Source: Aliikangiella maris
GTDB taxonomy: Bacteria > Pseudomonadota > Gammaproteobacteria > Enterobacterales > Kangiellaceae
Direction of reading: 5' to 3'
Assembly: GCF_040719265.1 (NCBI RefSeq)
Contig: NZ_JBFDAH010000020.1
Coordinates: 30,421-94,420, forward strand
DNA length: 64,000 nucleotides
Positions 18,225 through 27,000 of this stretch are shown piece by piece. The translations under genes were made by a program, and so were the position numbers. The notes under the pieces are model-generated. The model was not told the DNA's origin and made no database searches. It saw only the letters and a list, made by a program, of their open reading frames with translations. Each line of letters opens with the position of its first letter. Positions within the stretch are counted from its first letter, which is position 1.

Positions 18225-19400
18225 TTAAAACTGAATACTAGGTAATATGTATTGCTCCACCAGTTTAAACGGCAGGTTTTGCAAATCATTTGTGTAATTA
18301 TGTCCGGTAAAGGCAATAATTAAATCATAGTTAGGAATGATGATAATGAACTGGCCACCATGTCCACGAGTCGAATAAAAACTTGTTTTATGGTCGGTAT
18401 CGTCAAACTCACCAAGCCACCATTGATAGCCATAACCGGAGGCATAGTCGAGATGCAGATCGACGCTCTTACGTAGCGACTTTTCAACCCACTGTTTACT
18501 GATAAGCTGCATGCCGTTCCATTGACCATTGTTAAGGTAAAGTTGACCAAATTTAGCCATATCACGAGTTTTTAAAAACAGCCCACTTCCGGTATTGGCA
18601 AGCCCGGTCGGCGTCATATGCCAATCTGCTCGATTGATTTGCAGTGGATCAAATAAAAAGGTTTGTGCAAAGTCTTTCAGTGGAATGCCTGTTTTATTTT
18701 GAATGACCGCTCCCAGTGCAATTGAAGCGACCGTATTATAGGCGTAGGTTGTGCCTGGCGATGAATCCATCGGTAAGTCGAGCAGTGCTTTAACAAAGTC
18801 ACTGTTATTTTCAGAAAGGTCAGTCAAGCTGTTTTGGGCATCAGCAAACGGGTAACTCCATTCATCCCACTGCAATCCTAACCGCATAGTAAGCGTATCT
18901 TCGAGAGTGATATTTTCTTTTTGCTCGCTCCAGTTTTGGTAAAAGGAATAGTTAAATTGCTTTAATAAGGGAGCGGATAAGTCGGGTATGAAGCCTTGAT
19001 CATGGGCAATGCCAAACAAGGCTGAGACAACACTTTTACTGGTTGAATGCATTAAATGACGCTCTAAATCGCGATTACCTACCCAATCGTCATATTGGCT
19101 GAGTTCATCTCGAAAGTCTTGGTGAAGCAGTAAGGTGTTGTGGCGTACAATTGAAATAGAGTCAATGCCGGGGTAAACACCATCAATAATTTGTTGAACC
19201 ATTCGACTGATGCGGGGTTCTTCAATATCAAAATCGGCTAAATGACCAATTGTCCATCCGTCATTGGTGGCTTCGGGAATCTGGTATTGATATTTTTGTT
19301 CCGATTCACTCGGGGTGACGGTATTTTCTTTGGTACAGCCAGACAGGACCACTAAGAAGAGCGATAGCACGAAGAGAATACGAATAGGATAATTGTGCAT
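18225..19400 (-). CDS. Beta-lactamase-related serine hydrolase, lipoprotein
   Basis: A 391-residue protein with a lipoprotein signal (LFLVVLSGC, lipobox LSGC), so it is expected to be anchored in an envelope membrane. The class C/esterase fold motifs are present: the nucleophile SxxK in HSTSKSVVSAL, the YxN-type motif in YAYNTVASIALG, and HGG in RGHGGQFIIII replacing KTG. Such proteins include esterases, D-aminopeptidases and peptidoglycan-related enzymes, rarely real beta-lactamases. It is monocistronic and separated by ~400 bp from the EAL/GGDEF gene. Substrate unknown. Confidence 0.88.
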   Translation of the reverse strand: MHNYPIRILFVLSLFLVVLSGCTKENTVTPSESEQKYQYQIPEATNDGWTIGHLADFDIEEPRISRMVQQIIDGVYPGIDSISIVRHNTLLLHQDFRDELSQYDDWVGNRDLERHLMHSTSKSVVSALFGIAHDQGFIPDLSAPLLKQFNYSFYQNWSEQKENITLEDTLTMRLGLQWDEWSYPFADAQNSLTDLSENNSDFVKALLDLPMDSSPGTTYAYNTVASIALGAVIQNKTGIPLKDFAQTFLFDPLQINRADWHMTPTGLANTGSGLFLKTRDMAKFGQLYLNNGQWNGMQLISKQWVEKSLRKSVDLHLDYASGYGYQWWLGEFDDTDHKTSFYSTRGHGGQFIIIIPNYDLIIAFTGHNYTNDLQNLPFKLVEQYILPSIQF

Positions 19401-19801
19401 GGTTGTTATCTGTACAAAGTGTTACTCAACTAATTTTGTGAATGGCCTGTTTACTAACTAAAAAAAGTGGTATTTGTTCTCGCTATTACACCCGACTAGC
19501 CGCGATCAAGGCATACTCTATTTAGACGATAGACAAAATACCAATAGTTTGTGGCTAAGTTCAAGTAACTTATGCCGAATTTGTGGGGAATTTGGGATTT
19601 CCTGTGGTGAAAGCTCGTTCATTTTGTCGAGTTGTCTATTAATTGCTTGTTATTTGTTCTATTGGCACTTGTACGATTGGCGTTTATTCGGTAGACACTT
19701 GTTTGGTTAATCTCGATAAGGTGCTAATCAGGCGAGATCGTAAATATTGGTAGATTAATGATATCGGTTGATATACTGGAACTGACCAATAAATGAAAAC
19801 A
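19401..19801. other. Intergenic region, nothing recognised
   Basis: About 400 bp that should include the promoter of the serine hydrolase lipoprotein and the 3' end of the EAL/GGDEF transcript. A plus-strand frame at 19474-19710 has no ribosome site and unconvincing composition. Confidence 0.4.
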
Positions 19802-21571
19802 TCATCGGGTTAAGCTGGCTTCGCGTTTTGTTTGGCTTGACTGGTTATATTCATGAATACTACGCTGTTGATCTTGTTTGGCACGTTTTTTTGCTTCGCT
19901 GGCTAATGCCGAGTAGTGTTCAACCGAGTTAATCGATTTATCTGATTTAACAATACCAACTGAAATCTGGGCCAGGGGAAATTGACGCTTAATACCGTAG
20001 CGATCATAGCCCGTTAACTCGCCTTGTTTAATATGTTCTTCGGAATAAAATAAATGCTGACTGGCATTAAATTGTTCGATTACCTGCTGACAACTGGTGT
20101 GATAATTGCTTTCCTGGAAAATTACAATAAAGTCATCTCCACCAACGTGACCCACAAAGTTAATATTGGGGTTGCTATTTTCTAGAATGATATTCGCTAA
20201 AGTCTGAATGACTTGATCTCCTTTACTGTATCCATAAACGTCATTAAAAGGCTTGAAATTATCAATATCAAAATAGGCGAGATAAAAATCCCGCTTTAAT
20301 TTGATTTGTTGTTCTATATGCTGATTGATTGGCACATTACCTGGCAACATAGTCAGTGGATTGGCATAGCGCGCATTATTTAATTTGATTGTGGTGATTT
20401 TTTTTAATAACTGGCGAGTACTGCCCATACCAATATAATGATCATTATGCGTTATGACAAAATATTGTCTCACATAACTTTCATCTTCATTCGTTAATAA
20501 TTCACTCACTTGTTCAAGAGAGGTTTCTTTGTCGACAATGATTGCAGCAGGTAAAACATAGGCGCCAACTGGCTTTTTAAAATGTAGTGCCCGACCATAA
20601 TCGGTAGAAAATAATTCCATAATTCTTGATTTATGAATGAGGCCCAAAACTTTACCCTGATCTACAACGGGTAAGGTCGTATGGGTTGATGGATTTTGGA
20701 ATAGCTCCCAGATATTGGCGAGTTTTTCTTCTTTGTTAAGTGGTTCAACCTGCTGGCAAAGACTTTGTATTGTTTCGTAGTAAGTTTTGGGGGAAATTTT
20801 TTCAGGCATCTCAACCAAATTAGTCGTAATTTGTTCTACCGGTGGATTGTTGCTGGGTTTAGCAATGTAATATCCTTGACAAATTTCAATACCAATATTT
20901 TTTACGGTTGTCATTTCATCTTCTGTTTCTATTCCTTCAGCGATGACTTCACATCCGAGGCTTTTGGCAATATCGCTGATGCCTTTTATAAATTCTCTTT
21001 TTACTGAGTCGCGGTCGATGCTACTAATAAAATGGCGATCAATTTTGACAAAATTAGGACGCAGCTCTGACCACAATCTTAAATCGGAATAACCTGCGCC
21101 CAAGTCATCAATTGCCGTTCTGAAACCTTGTGAACGATAATAGTTAAGTGCATGTCTGAGCGCACCAATATCGAGCGTTGGGTATTTTTCTGAAACCTCT
21201 ATGACAATCTGATTAGGGGAGAGCGGCGTCTCTTCTACCAAGCGAATTGTTTCACCTTTAGGATAATTAGGCTCTAGGAGTGCCATTGGACTGATGTTAA
21301 TAAACAGTAAGCCATCGAACTGCCGCTCAATAAAGGCATCAATGCTTTTTTCACGACACAGCAATTCGAGTTCTGGCAAGCGACCAAGCCGAGTTGCCGC
21401 TTGAAAAAGTTGTTCTGGAGAATGTAATGGGCTATCTGAGGGGCCACGAGTCAATGCTTCAAATCCTAATATCTTTTTACTTCTCACGTTAACAATGGGT
21501 TGAAAAACAGAAGTGATATTTTGACGGCTGAGTATTTTTTCTAATTCAAGGCGGATTAATGAATCATTCAT
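19802..21571 (-). CDS. EAL-CBS-GGDEF protein, probable c-di-GMP phosphodiesterase
   Basis: A 589-residue cytoplasmic protein with no membrane segment. The EAL domain (~10-250) keeps the expected catalytic set: EAL in GFEALTRGP, Asn in FINISPMAL, Glu in VIEVSEKYP, DD in AIDDLGAGYSDL, Lys in VKIDRHFI, and EGIETEDE. A CBS pair follows (~270-400, LPVVDQGKVLGLIHKSRIM and the second repeat), then a GGDEF domain (~415-575) with YFDIDNFKPFNDVYGYSKGD. The signature is GGDDF, not GG(D/E)EF, and no RxxD inhibitory site precedes it. Phosphodiesterase activity is therefore likely, with the GGDDF half possibly regulatory (GTP-sensing). The CBS pair may sense adenine nucleotides. Monocistronic. Confidence 0.9.
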   Translation of the reverse strand: MNDSLIRLELEKILSRQNITSVFQPIVNVRSKKILGFEALTRGPSDSPLHSPEQLFQAATRLGRLPELELLCREKSIDAFIERQFDGLLFINISPMALLEPNYPKGETIRLVEETPLSPNQIVIEVSEKYPTLDIGALRHALNYYRSQGFRTAIDDLGAGYSDLRLWSELRPNFVKIDRHFISSIDRDSVKREFIKGISDIAKSLGCEVIAEGIETEDEMTTVKNIGIEICQGYYIAKPSNNPPVEQITTNLVEMPEKISPKTYYETIQSLCQQVEPLNKEEKLANIWELFQNPSTHTTLPVVDQGKVLGLIHKSRIMELFSTDYGRALHFKKPVGAYVLPAAIIVDKETSLEQVSELLTNEDESYVRQYFVITHNDHYIGMGSTRQLLKKITTIKLNNARYANPLTMLPGNVPINQHIEQQIKLKRDFYLAYFDIDNFKPFNDVYGYSKGDQVIQTLANIILENSNPNINFVGHVGGDDFIVIFQESNYHTSCQQVIEQFNASQHLFYSEEHIKQGELTGYDRYGIKRQFPLAQISVGIVKSDKSINSVEHYSALASEAKKRAKQDQQRSIHEYNQSSQTKREASLTR

Positions 21572-21787
21572 TGGGCTACATCAAACAATTTTAACTGCAG
21601 TAAATAGGGACACGGATATGGTTTTAGTCTGGTGGAATAACATGACAAATTTGTGAAACAGAGTAAAAAATTTAGTTATTGCTAATATAAATAAGTATTT
21701 TACTATTAGTTTGGTGAATCAAAGGCAAAGTGATTAAATGAATGCGTTGTTTAAAATTAAATCAGTTTGGAGATTGAAATGGTTCAA

Positions 21788-21831
21788 TCGGTTATTTAAT
21801 CTGACAACAAAAATAGTCTTTCAATAACCGA
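21788..21831 (-). terminator. Inverted repeat downstream of the outer-membrane protein gene
   Basis: TCGGTTATT and AATAACCGA (9 bp arms, 26-nt loop) lie about 34 bp past the minus-strand stop at 21865. No T-run follows, so this is a low-confidence terminator. Confidence 0.35.
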
Positions 21832-21864
21832 CTTTAAGAGATAAGGAAATGGTCGAGAAGTCGA

Positions 21865-22434
21865 TTAAAAGTTTATAGAAAATGTTATGCCGCTAAAAAC
21901 TTCAGCTTCAGCTTCCCAATTGCGGCTGTCAATTTCACGCAATTTACTGAACGCTTCAATACCTAGGCCGCCCAGTCGAAAGCCTGCACCAATACCCACA
22001 TAAGCGTCTATATTGTCATCATAGTGATCATGATCATGATGAGAATCGTTGGTATAGAAAATATGATCATCTGAGTAGCGCAAATCATGAAAAATTAATT
22101 CTGACAGATCGAATCCTGCTTCAAGGTAAACTGAAAAATCTGAAAAGTGACCTACCTTAAAGGCGGCTTCCCAAGCCGTATAGTTTTCAGTATAGCCTCG
22201 CTCTGTGGTAACTTCGGCATAATTTAACGAAGTGGTTAAAATGACGCCAATCGGCGCGTCCTCATCATAAAGTTTTAAACCCGTTCCAATTCCTGCAATA
22301 TAATCCTCTCCATTTGCTTCAAAGCTGTAATAGAGCATACCTTGGGGGATTTCTGTTGCTTGGGTTTGTCGTGTAAAACTCAAGCATGATAACAATAAAA
22401 TCGATACGGCTAGATTGAACGAGTATAATTTCAT
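21865..22434 (-). CDS. Small outer-membrane beta-barrel protein
   Basis: I choose the ATG at 22434 (189 residues). The frame extends to a GTG at 22446, but that GTG lies inside the AGGTGAG ribosome site of this ATG. A signal peptide ends near TRQTQA. The mature part is ~170 residues of alternating polar/aromatic strands (LYYSFEANGEDYIAGIGTGLK, YVGIGAGFRLGGLGIEAFSK) and ends in FSINF, the terminal Phe of outer-membrane barrels. One predicted loop is rich in His and Asp (HHDHDHYDDN) and may bind a divalent metal or be a simple acidic loop. The family is not recognised with certainty; it resembles the 8-strand OmpA/OprF-like porin-fold proteins of unknown role. Confidence 0.75.
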   Translation of the reverse strand: MKLYSFNLAVSILLLSCLSFTRQTQATEIPQGMLYYSFEANGEDYIAGIGTGLKLYDEDAPIGVILTTSLNYAEVTTERGYTENYTAWEAAFKVGHFSDFSVYLEAGFDLSELIFHDLRYSDDHIFYTNDSHHDHDHYDDNIDAYVGIGAGFRLGGLGIEAFSKLREIDSRNWEAEAEVFSGITFSINF

Positions 22435-22724
22435 GAAATGACTCACCTGTTTAGTAAATACTGGCCGACAATAAATCTACCGACAAAGCGCTCGCTTGTT
22501 TGTGCAACAGAGTATTCCACCTTAGTATATGAAGGGAAACTTTTTGTCTGTTGATGCGCTTGGTGTTTTGGACAGATTAAGGTCAATTACTTGCTAGCTT
22601 AACGACATTAAGCTGAATTTGAACTGAATCAAGCTTACCAGTCAAAAGAATTCTCAAATTATTTGCTGCAACTGTTACAATTAGCCGCATGAATAATATC
22701 CACAAAAAAACAGGTTAAACAAGT

Positions 22725-23540
22725 ATGCTAACGGGTTGTCTAGACAAAATGCGTTCAGAATTAAATACTCAGGTAGATTATTATTTACCACTTGGTGAAG
22801 ATGAGTTGCCGTTAAATGATTTAATTGGCCAGTCATTAAATTTAAATTTTTCAGGTCGGATATTTTGTCAGCATTGCGGAAACGTGACAAAAAAAAGCTT
22901 TTCTCAAGGTTACTGTTTTCCTTGTATGAAAAAGTTGGCTCGTTGCGATATGTGTATTATGAAGCCTGAAACTTGTCATTATCATTTAGGTACTTGTCGC
23001 GAACCAGAATGGGGCGAGCGAAATTGTTTTGTTCCGCATTATGTTTATTTGTCAAACACTTCTGGTCTTAAGGTTGGTATTACCCGCCATTCTCAAATAC
23101 CTACTCGCTGGATTGATCAAGGCGCAACACAGGCAGTAATTATGTTTAAAGTAAATACTCGCCAGCAGTCAGGATTTGTGGAAACCGCCTTCAAGTCGTT
23201 AATTGCCGATAAAACAAATTGGCGTGCGCTGCTTAAAGGGAATCCCGAGCCTGTTGATTTAAAGGCTGAGGCACAAACTTTACAGCAAACACTCACCGAG
23301 AGTATCCAAAAGCTGATATCGCAATTTGGGCAAGATGAAATCGAAGTGGTTGATGAGTCGGTGGTTGAAATTAATTATCCAGTGAATGTTTTTCCTAGCA
23401 AAATTGTCTCGCATAATTTTGATAAAAATCCACAAGTGGCAGGTATTTTACAGGGCATCAAAGGACAGTACTTATTGTTTGACACTGGCGTTATTAATAT
23501 TCGCAAGTTTACTTCGTATGAAGTAACCGCAGAATACTAG
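22725..23540 (+). CDS. DUF2797 family zinc-ribbon protein
   Basis: A 271-residue protein. It has a cysteine cluster at ~47-100 (FCQHCGN, CFPCMKK, CDMCIM, CHYHLGTC), likely one or two zinc sites. This is followed by YVYLSNTSGLKVGITRHSQIPTRWIDQGATQA, a segment reminiscent of the GIY-YIG fold (Y..Y, then G-K-GIT-R), and a C-terminal domain with NINYPVNVFPSKIVS-like strands. DUF2797 has no assigned function; a nucleic-acid-related role fits the Zn ribbon and GIY-YIG-like core. It is 12 bp upstream of the DUF1853 gene, a co-occurrence that suggests an operon. AGG stands 10 nt before the ATG. Confidence 0.82.
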   Translation: MLTGCLDKMRSELNTQVDYYLPLGEDELPLNDLIGQSLNLNFSGRIFCQHCGNVTKKSFSQGYCFPCMKKLARCDMCIMKPETCHYHLGTCREPEWGERNCFVPHYVYLSNTSGLKVGITRHSQIPTRWIDQGATQAVIMFKVNTRQQSGFVETAFKSLIADKTNWRALLKGNPEPVDLKAEAQTLQQTLTESIQKLISQFGQDEIEVVDESVVEINYPVNVFPSKIVSHNFDKNPQVAGILQGIKGQYLLFDTGVINIRKFTSYEVTAEY

Positions 23541-23552
23541 TTTTTAAGGCTG

Positions 23553-24770
23553 ATGCACCGCTTTTTAATGTCATTGAAAAATCCGTGGGTCAGAGAACTG
23601 GCCTGGATATTCAATTCACCAGCAATGATAGATGAAGCGATTTTTACACCGCCATTTGCACAAATTGCCAGACACAATATAAATCAGTGGATAACCGCAC
23701 TTGATTGCTTTCCCGAGCCACTTATTGCTCATTTGAGTGATAAAAATTTAAAAATGCTTGGTCCTTATTTTGAAGCACTGTGGGAATTCTTTTTTTTAAA
23801 TTATCCTGGTTTTCAGCTAATTGCTAAAAATTTACAAGTTAGAGATGGTCAGTCGACAATTGGTGAGTTTGACTTTATTGTCTACTTTGAACCTACGGAT
23901 GAATATTTTCACCTTGAGGTCGCGGTTAAATATTATTTGGGGATTGAGCGAGTGTTGGCTGCGTCTGCTGTTAGTCAAAATCAAGCCAATAATGGCGATA
24001 ATCATGGTTATAATAATCATAGTTATAATAATGGCTATACTGAAAAGCAACTTAATGGACTGTTATCCTCACCGACAATCAGCGAGAAGGTCAATTATTC
24101 GCGAATGAACCAGTGGATAGGCCCTGGTTTGGTTGATAGGCTGGATAAAAAATTCCATAAACTGGGAATAAAACAAGCGCGTTTATCAACCACTAGCGCC
24201 GGGCGTGAACAACTTAAAATGCTGGGCATCAAGCAAATTAGCCCACAAATTTGCTTATTGGGCTATTTGTTTTATCCTCATCGGATAAACAAAAAAACTT
24301 CTGCGAGAGAGTGGGATAAAAATGTTGCTTTCACCGCCCCCATGTTACCGCCGCAATCCAGTCATAGTCAGCACAACCGAGGGTTTTGGTTAAAGGCTTC
24401 TCAGCTAAAATCCTCAGAATTAACCTCATTAGGCCGCATCGCTATTGAAAAATATCTGATGATACAAAATTTTCATGCATTTTCTGCCAACACGCATTTG
24501 CGATGGGCCGTAATTGCCAAGCCACACTGGATGGCGCCACATAGAAAAAAACACGATGAGCTGTTAACGACCGACACCTTACTGCAACACCTGATTACAC
24601 ATTTTAGTAAATCGACTATCCCTCAATTTATTGCCCTTTTTATTCCACTGAAACTGGTTGAAAATCATGCCAAACCAATCGAGGATTTACTCTGCACCAC
24701 TCCAGATGAATCCTTCGTATCTATTGGCTTTGGCTTTGTAGTGGATGATAGTTGGCCTGTCGGTAACTAA
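23553..24770 (+). CDS. DUF1853 family protein
   Basis: A 405-residue protein matching the DUF1853 pattern: LKNPWVRELAWIFNSPAMID at the start, LGPYFEALWEFF, and the core IGEFDFIVYF followed by FHLEVAVKYYLG. The E-x-D...(E)xK arrangement of this core resembles PD-(D/E)XK nuclease-like folds, which is an inference. Between residues ~145 and 170 there is an Asn/Gly/Tyr-rich low-complexity insert (NNGDNHGYNNHSYNNGY). The start at 23553 has AAGG only 3 nt upstream; a second ATG at 23568 fits the family start equally well. It probably forms an operon with DUF2797. Function unknown. Confidence 0.8.
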   Translation: MHRFLMSLKNPWVRELAWIFNSPAMIDEAIFTPPFAQIARHNINQWITALDCFPEPLIAHLSDKNLKMLGPYFEALWEFFFLNYPGFQLIAKNLQVRDGQSTIGEFDFIVYFEPTDEYFHLEVAVKYYLGIERVLAASAVSQNQANNGDNHGYNNHSYNNGYTEKQLNGLLSSPTISEKVNYSRMNQWIGPGLVDRLDKKFHKLGIKQARLSTTSAGREQLKMLGIKQISPQICLLGYLFYPHRINKKTSAREWDKNVAFTAPMLPPQSSHSQHNRGFWLKASQLKSSELTSLGRIAIEKYLMIQNFHAFSANTHLRWAVIAKPHWMAPHRKKHDELLTTDTLLQHLITHFSKSTIPQFIALFIPLKLVENHAKPIEDLLCTTPDESFVSIGFGFVVDDSWPVGN

Positions 24771-24831
24771 ATTATGGGAATTTTTCGCGAAATAAACCCC
24801 AATTGCCCCTGTTTCCGAGTAGAAATTAGGC

Positions 24832-24837
24832 TATAAT
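24832..24837 (+). promoter_or_regulatory. Perfect -10 box upstream of hisS
   Basis: TATAAT at 24832-24837 lies 61 bp before the hisS start. The -35 region is weak: no TTGACA-like hexamer occurs at 16-18 bp spacing. It is the best candidate for the promoter of the hisS-yfgM-bamB-der operon. Confidence 0.45.
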
Positions 24838-24897
24838 TGCGCGTTCGATTTTGAGTGCATTTTTTAAACCTTATCGTTAATCAGTCAGGATAGTACA

Positions 24898-26190
24898 TTG
24901 AGCAAAGCATTTCAGGCCGTAAAAGGCATGAACGACTGTCTACCACAAACTTCTCCCATTTGGCATTACCTAGAAAATTGCCTGCGTGAGTTGGTAGCCA
25001 GTTATGGTTACGCAGAAATCAGAACGCCGATTATTGAAAATACTCAGCTGTTTTGCCGCTCAATTGGCGAAGTAACTGATATTGTTGAAAAAGAAATGTA
25101 CACCTTTGTGGATAAAGGTGAAGATAGCCTGACAATGCGGCCTGAAGGTACTGCGGCGTGTGTGCGTGCAGGTATTGAACATGGTCTGTTGTATAACCAG
25201 CAACAACGCTTGTGGTATATGGGGCCAATGTTTCGTCGCGAGAAACCTCAAAAGGGGCGATATCGTCAGTTTCATCAGTTTGGTGCGGAAGCCTTTGGTT
25301 TTGACGGACCGGATATTGATGTTGAGTTAATCGCTTTAACCGCTCGTTTATGGAAAAAGCTTGGATTTGCTGATCAAGTTGAGTTGCAGATTAATTCATT
25401 AGGCAGTAACCAAGCTCGTGAAGCTTATAAGGTGCTGTTAGTTGAGTATTTTAATGCTAATTTTTCAGCGTTGGATGAAGATAGCCAACGTCGTTTAAAT
25501 TCAAATCCATTGCGTATTTTAGATAGTAAAAATCCGCAAATGGCAGAGCTGATTGGTCATGCACCTAAATTAACCGAGCATTTAGATGACGAATCTCAAG
25601 AACATTTTAAGCGTTTGTGTGCAAAGCTTCAGCAGCTTGGCATAAACTATACGGTCAATCCTACCCTGGTGCGTGGGCTTGATTATTATAACCGTACGGT
25701 TTTTGAGTGGGTAACTCAAACCTTAGGATCTCAAGGGACCATATGTGCTGGTGGGCGATATGATGGTCTGGTAACACAGCTTGGTGGACAGGCCACACCT
25801 GGCTGTGGGTTTGCAATGGGATTAGAACGAATTATTTTAATGTTAGAGTCTCAGCCTGATTTAGCTGCAAAACTTTCTGCGCCGGTTGATGTCTACATTT
25901 GCACTTTGGGTGAAAATGCCGAAACGCAGGGCAGTATGTTAGCTGAGAAATTACGCGATGATTTACCTGAATTGAAGATTCAACTGCATTGTGGTGGTGG
26001 TAATTTTAAAAAGCAGTTGAAAAAAGCAGACAAATCACAAGCGACAATTGCACTGATTATTGGTGACGAAGAGGCAACTAATCAAGCGGTTAGTGTCAAA
26101 TGTTTGCGAGTTGAAAAGCCGCAACAAACTATAGCGCAGTCCTTGTTAAGTGAGCAGCTGCCGTTGTTATTTAATGAATTTATTGATTAA
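24898..26190 (+). CDS. hisS: Histidyl-tRNA synthetase
   Basis: A 430-residue class II synthetase that charges tRNA-His. The start is TTG at 24898. CAGGA lies 7 nt upstream, and the N-terminus MSKAFQAVKGMNDCLP matches the family. Motif 2 is in MGPMFRREKPQKGRYRQFHQF. The His-specific loop is LVRGLDYYNRTVFEW, and motif 3 lies in GCGFAMGLERIILML. The anticodon-binding domain covers the last ~100 residues. It is followed in the same direction by yfgM (15 bp), bamB and der, the classical gammaproteobacterial order. The usual upstream ispG is absent and replaced by DUF2797-DUF1853. Confidence 0.97.
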   Translation: MSKAFQAVKGMNDCLPQTSPIWHYLENCLRELVASYGYAEIRTPIIENTQLFCRSIGEVTDIVEKEMYTFVDKGEDSLTMRPEGTAACVRAGIEHGLLYNQQQRLWYMGPMFRREKPQKGRYRQFHQFGAEAFGFDGPDIDVELIALTARLWKKLGFADQVELQINSLGSNQAREAYKVLLVEYFNANFSALDEDSQRRLNSNPLRILDSKNPQMAELIGHAPKLTEHLDDESQEHFKRLCAKLQQLGINYTVNPTLVRGLDYYNRTVFEWVTQTLGSQGTICAGGRYDGLVTQLGGQATPGCGFAMGLERIILMLESQPDLAAKLSAPVDVYICTLGENAETQGSMLAEKLRDDLPELKIQLHCGGGNFKKQLKKADKSQATIALIIGDEEATNQAVSVKCLRVEKPQQTIAQSLLSEQLPLLFNEFID

Positions 26191-26205
26191 GCGTGGGAGT
26201 TTCAA

Positions 26206-27000
26206 GTGAGTTACGACACAGAAGAACAACAAATTGAAAAATTAAAAGAGTGGTGGAGTGAAAATGGTACACCACTGGTTATAGGTGCCGTATTAGGGCT
26301 GGCTGGTTTTGCTGGTTGGAAATTCTGGGATGAAAAACAAAGCACCTATCAGGCTGCTGCATCTGACATGTATATTAAAGTGACAGAAACACTGAAAACT
26401 GACACAAAAGATGGATTAACCGAGCGCGCCCAAGCGGTAAAAGATCAATATCCAGATTCAAGCTATGCGGTTTTATCAGCTTTGCATTTAGCAAAATTGG
26501 CGATTGATAAAGAAGAATTAGATGAAGCAATCAATGAGTTAAACTGGATTATCAAAGAACATGCTGATAATGAGCTGGCCAATATCGCTAAAATCCGTTT
26601 GGCAAGAATTTATATTCAGCAAGATAAAGCCAACGACGCGCTTAAACTGCTTGATGCGAATAATGAGTCCGGTTATTACGAATTGGCTCATTTGGTAAAA
26701 GGTGATGCTCTGTTGGCGCTTGGCAAAAAAGATGAAGCATTAACGGCGTATAAAATAGCCAAAACTGATGAAGAGGTTGTTTCACGTCACCCAAGCTTAC
26801 AATTTAAAATTGATCAACTCAGCCAGCCGTCGACAGAAGCGGTGATGGTTTCAATTGCTGCGACTACTACTCCAACTGACAGTGATTCCAGCGAGAACCC
26901 CTCATCGGCAGAAGAAACTACTGACTCAGACAGCAATAATGAGAGTGCTTCTGAGCAACAAACTGCTAATTCTCAAGCGCAAGCAGGAGAGCTGCAGTAA
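26206..27000 (+). CDS. yfgM: YfgM-like TPR protein (periplasmic chaperone / SecYEG ancillary subunit)
   Basis: GTG start at 26206 with GGGAG 6 nt upstream; 264 residues. A short cytoplasmic N-terminus (SYDTEEQQIEKLKEWWSENG) precedes one membrane helix (PLVIGAVLGLAGFAGWKFW). TPR repeats then run from ~55 to 200 on the periplasmic side. The ~50-residue Ser/Thr/Glu-rich tail (from TTTPTDSDSSENPSSAEET) makes it longer than the ~206-residue E. coli YfgM and is likely disordered. YfgM works with PpiD at the Sec translocon. Its stop overlaps the bamB start (TAATG). Confidence 0.9.
   Translation: MSYDTEEQQIEKLKEWWSENGTPLVIGAVLGLAGFAGWKFWDEKQSTYQAAASDMYIKVTETLKTDTKDGLTERAQAVKDQYPDSSYAVLSALHLAKLAIDKEELDEAINELNWIIKEHADNELANIAKIRLARIYIQQDKANDALKLLDANNESGYYELAHLVKGDALLALGKKDEALTAYKIAKTDEEVVSRHPSLQFKIDQLSQPSTEAVMVSIAATTTPTDSDSSENPSSAEETTDSDSNNESASEQQTANSQAQAGELQ

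Noticed and set aside
18225..19400. Antibiotic-resistance beta-lactamase
   Set aside because: SxxK and YxN are present but KTG is HGG, and it is a lipoprotein; more like esterase or peptidase members.
19474..19710. 78-residue plus-strand frame
   Set aside because: TTG start without a ribosome site, improbable Cys/Trp composition, no neighbours on that strand.
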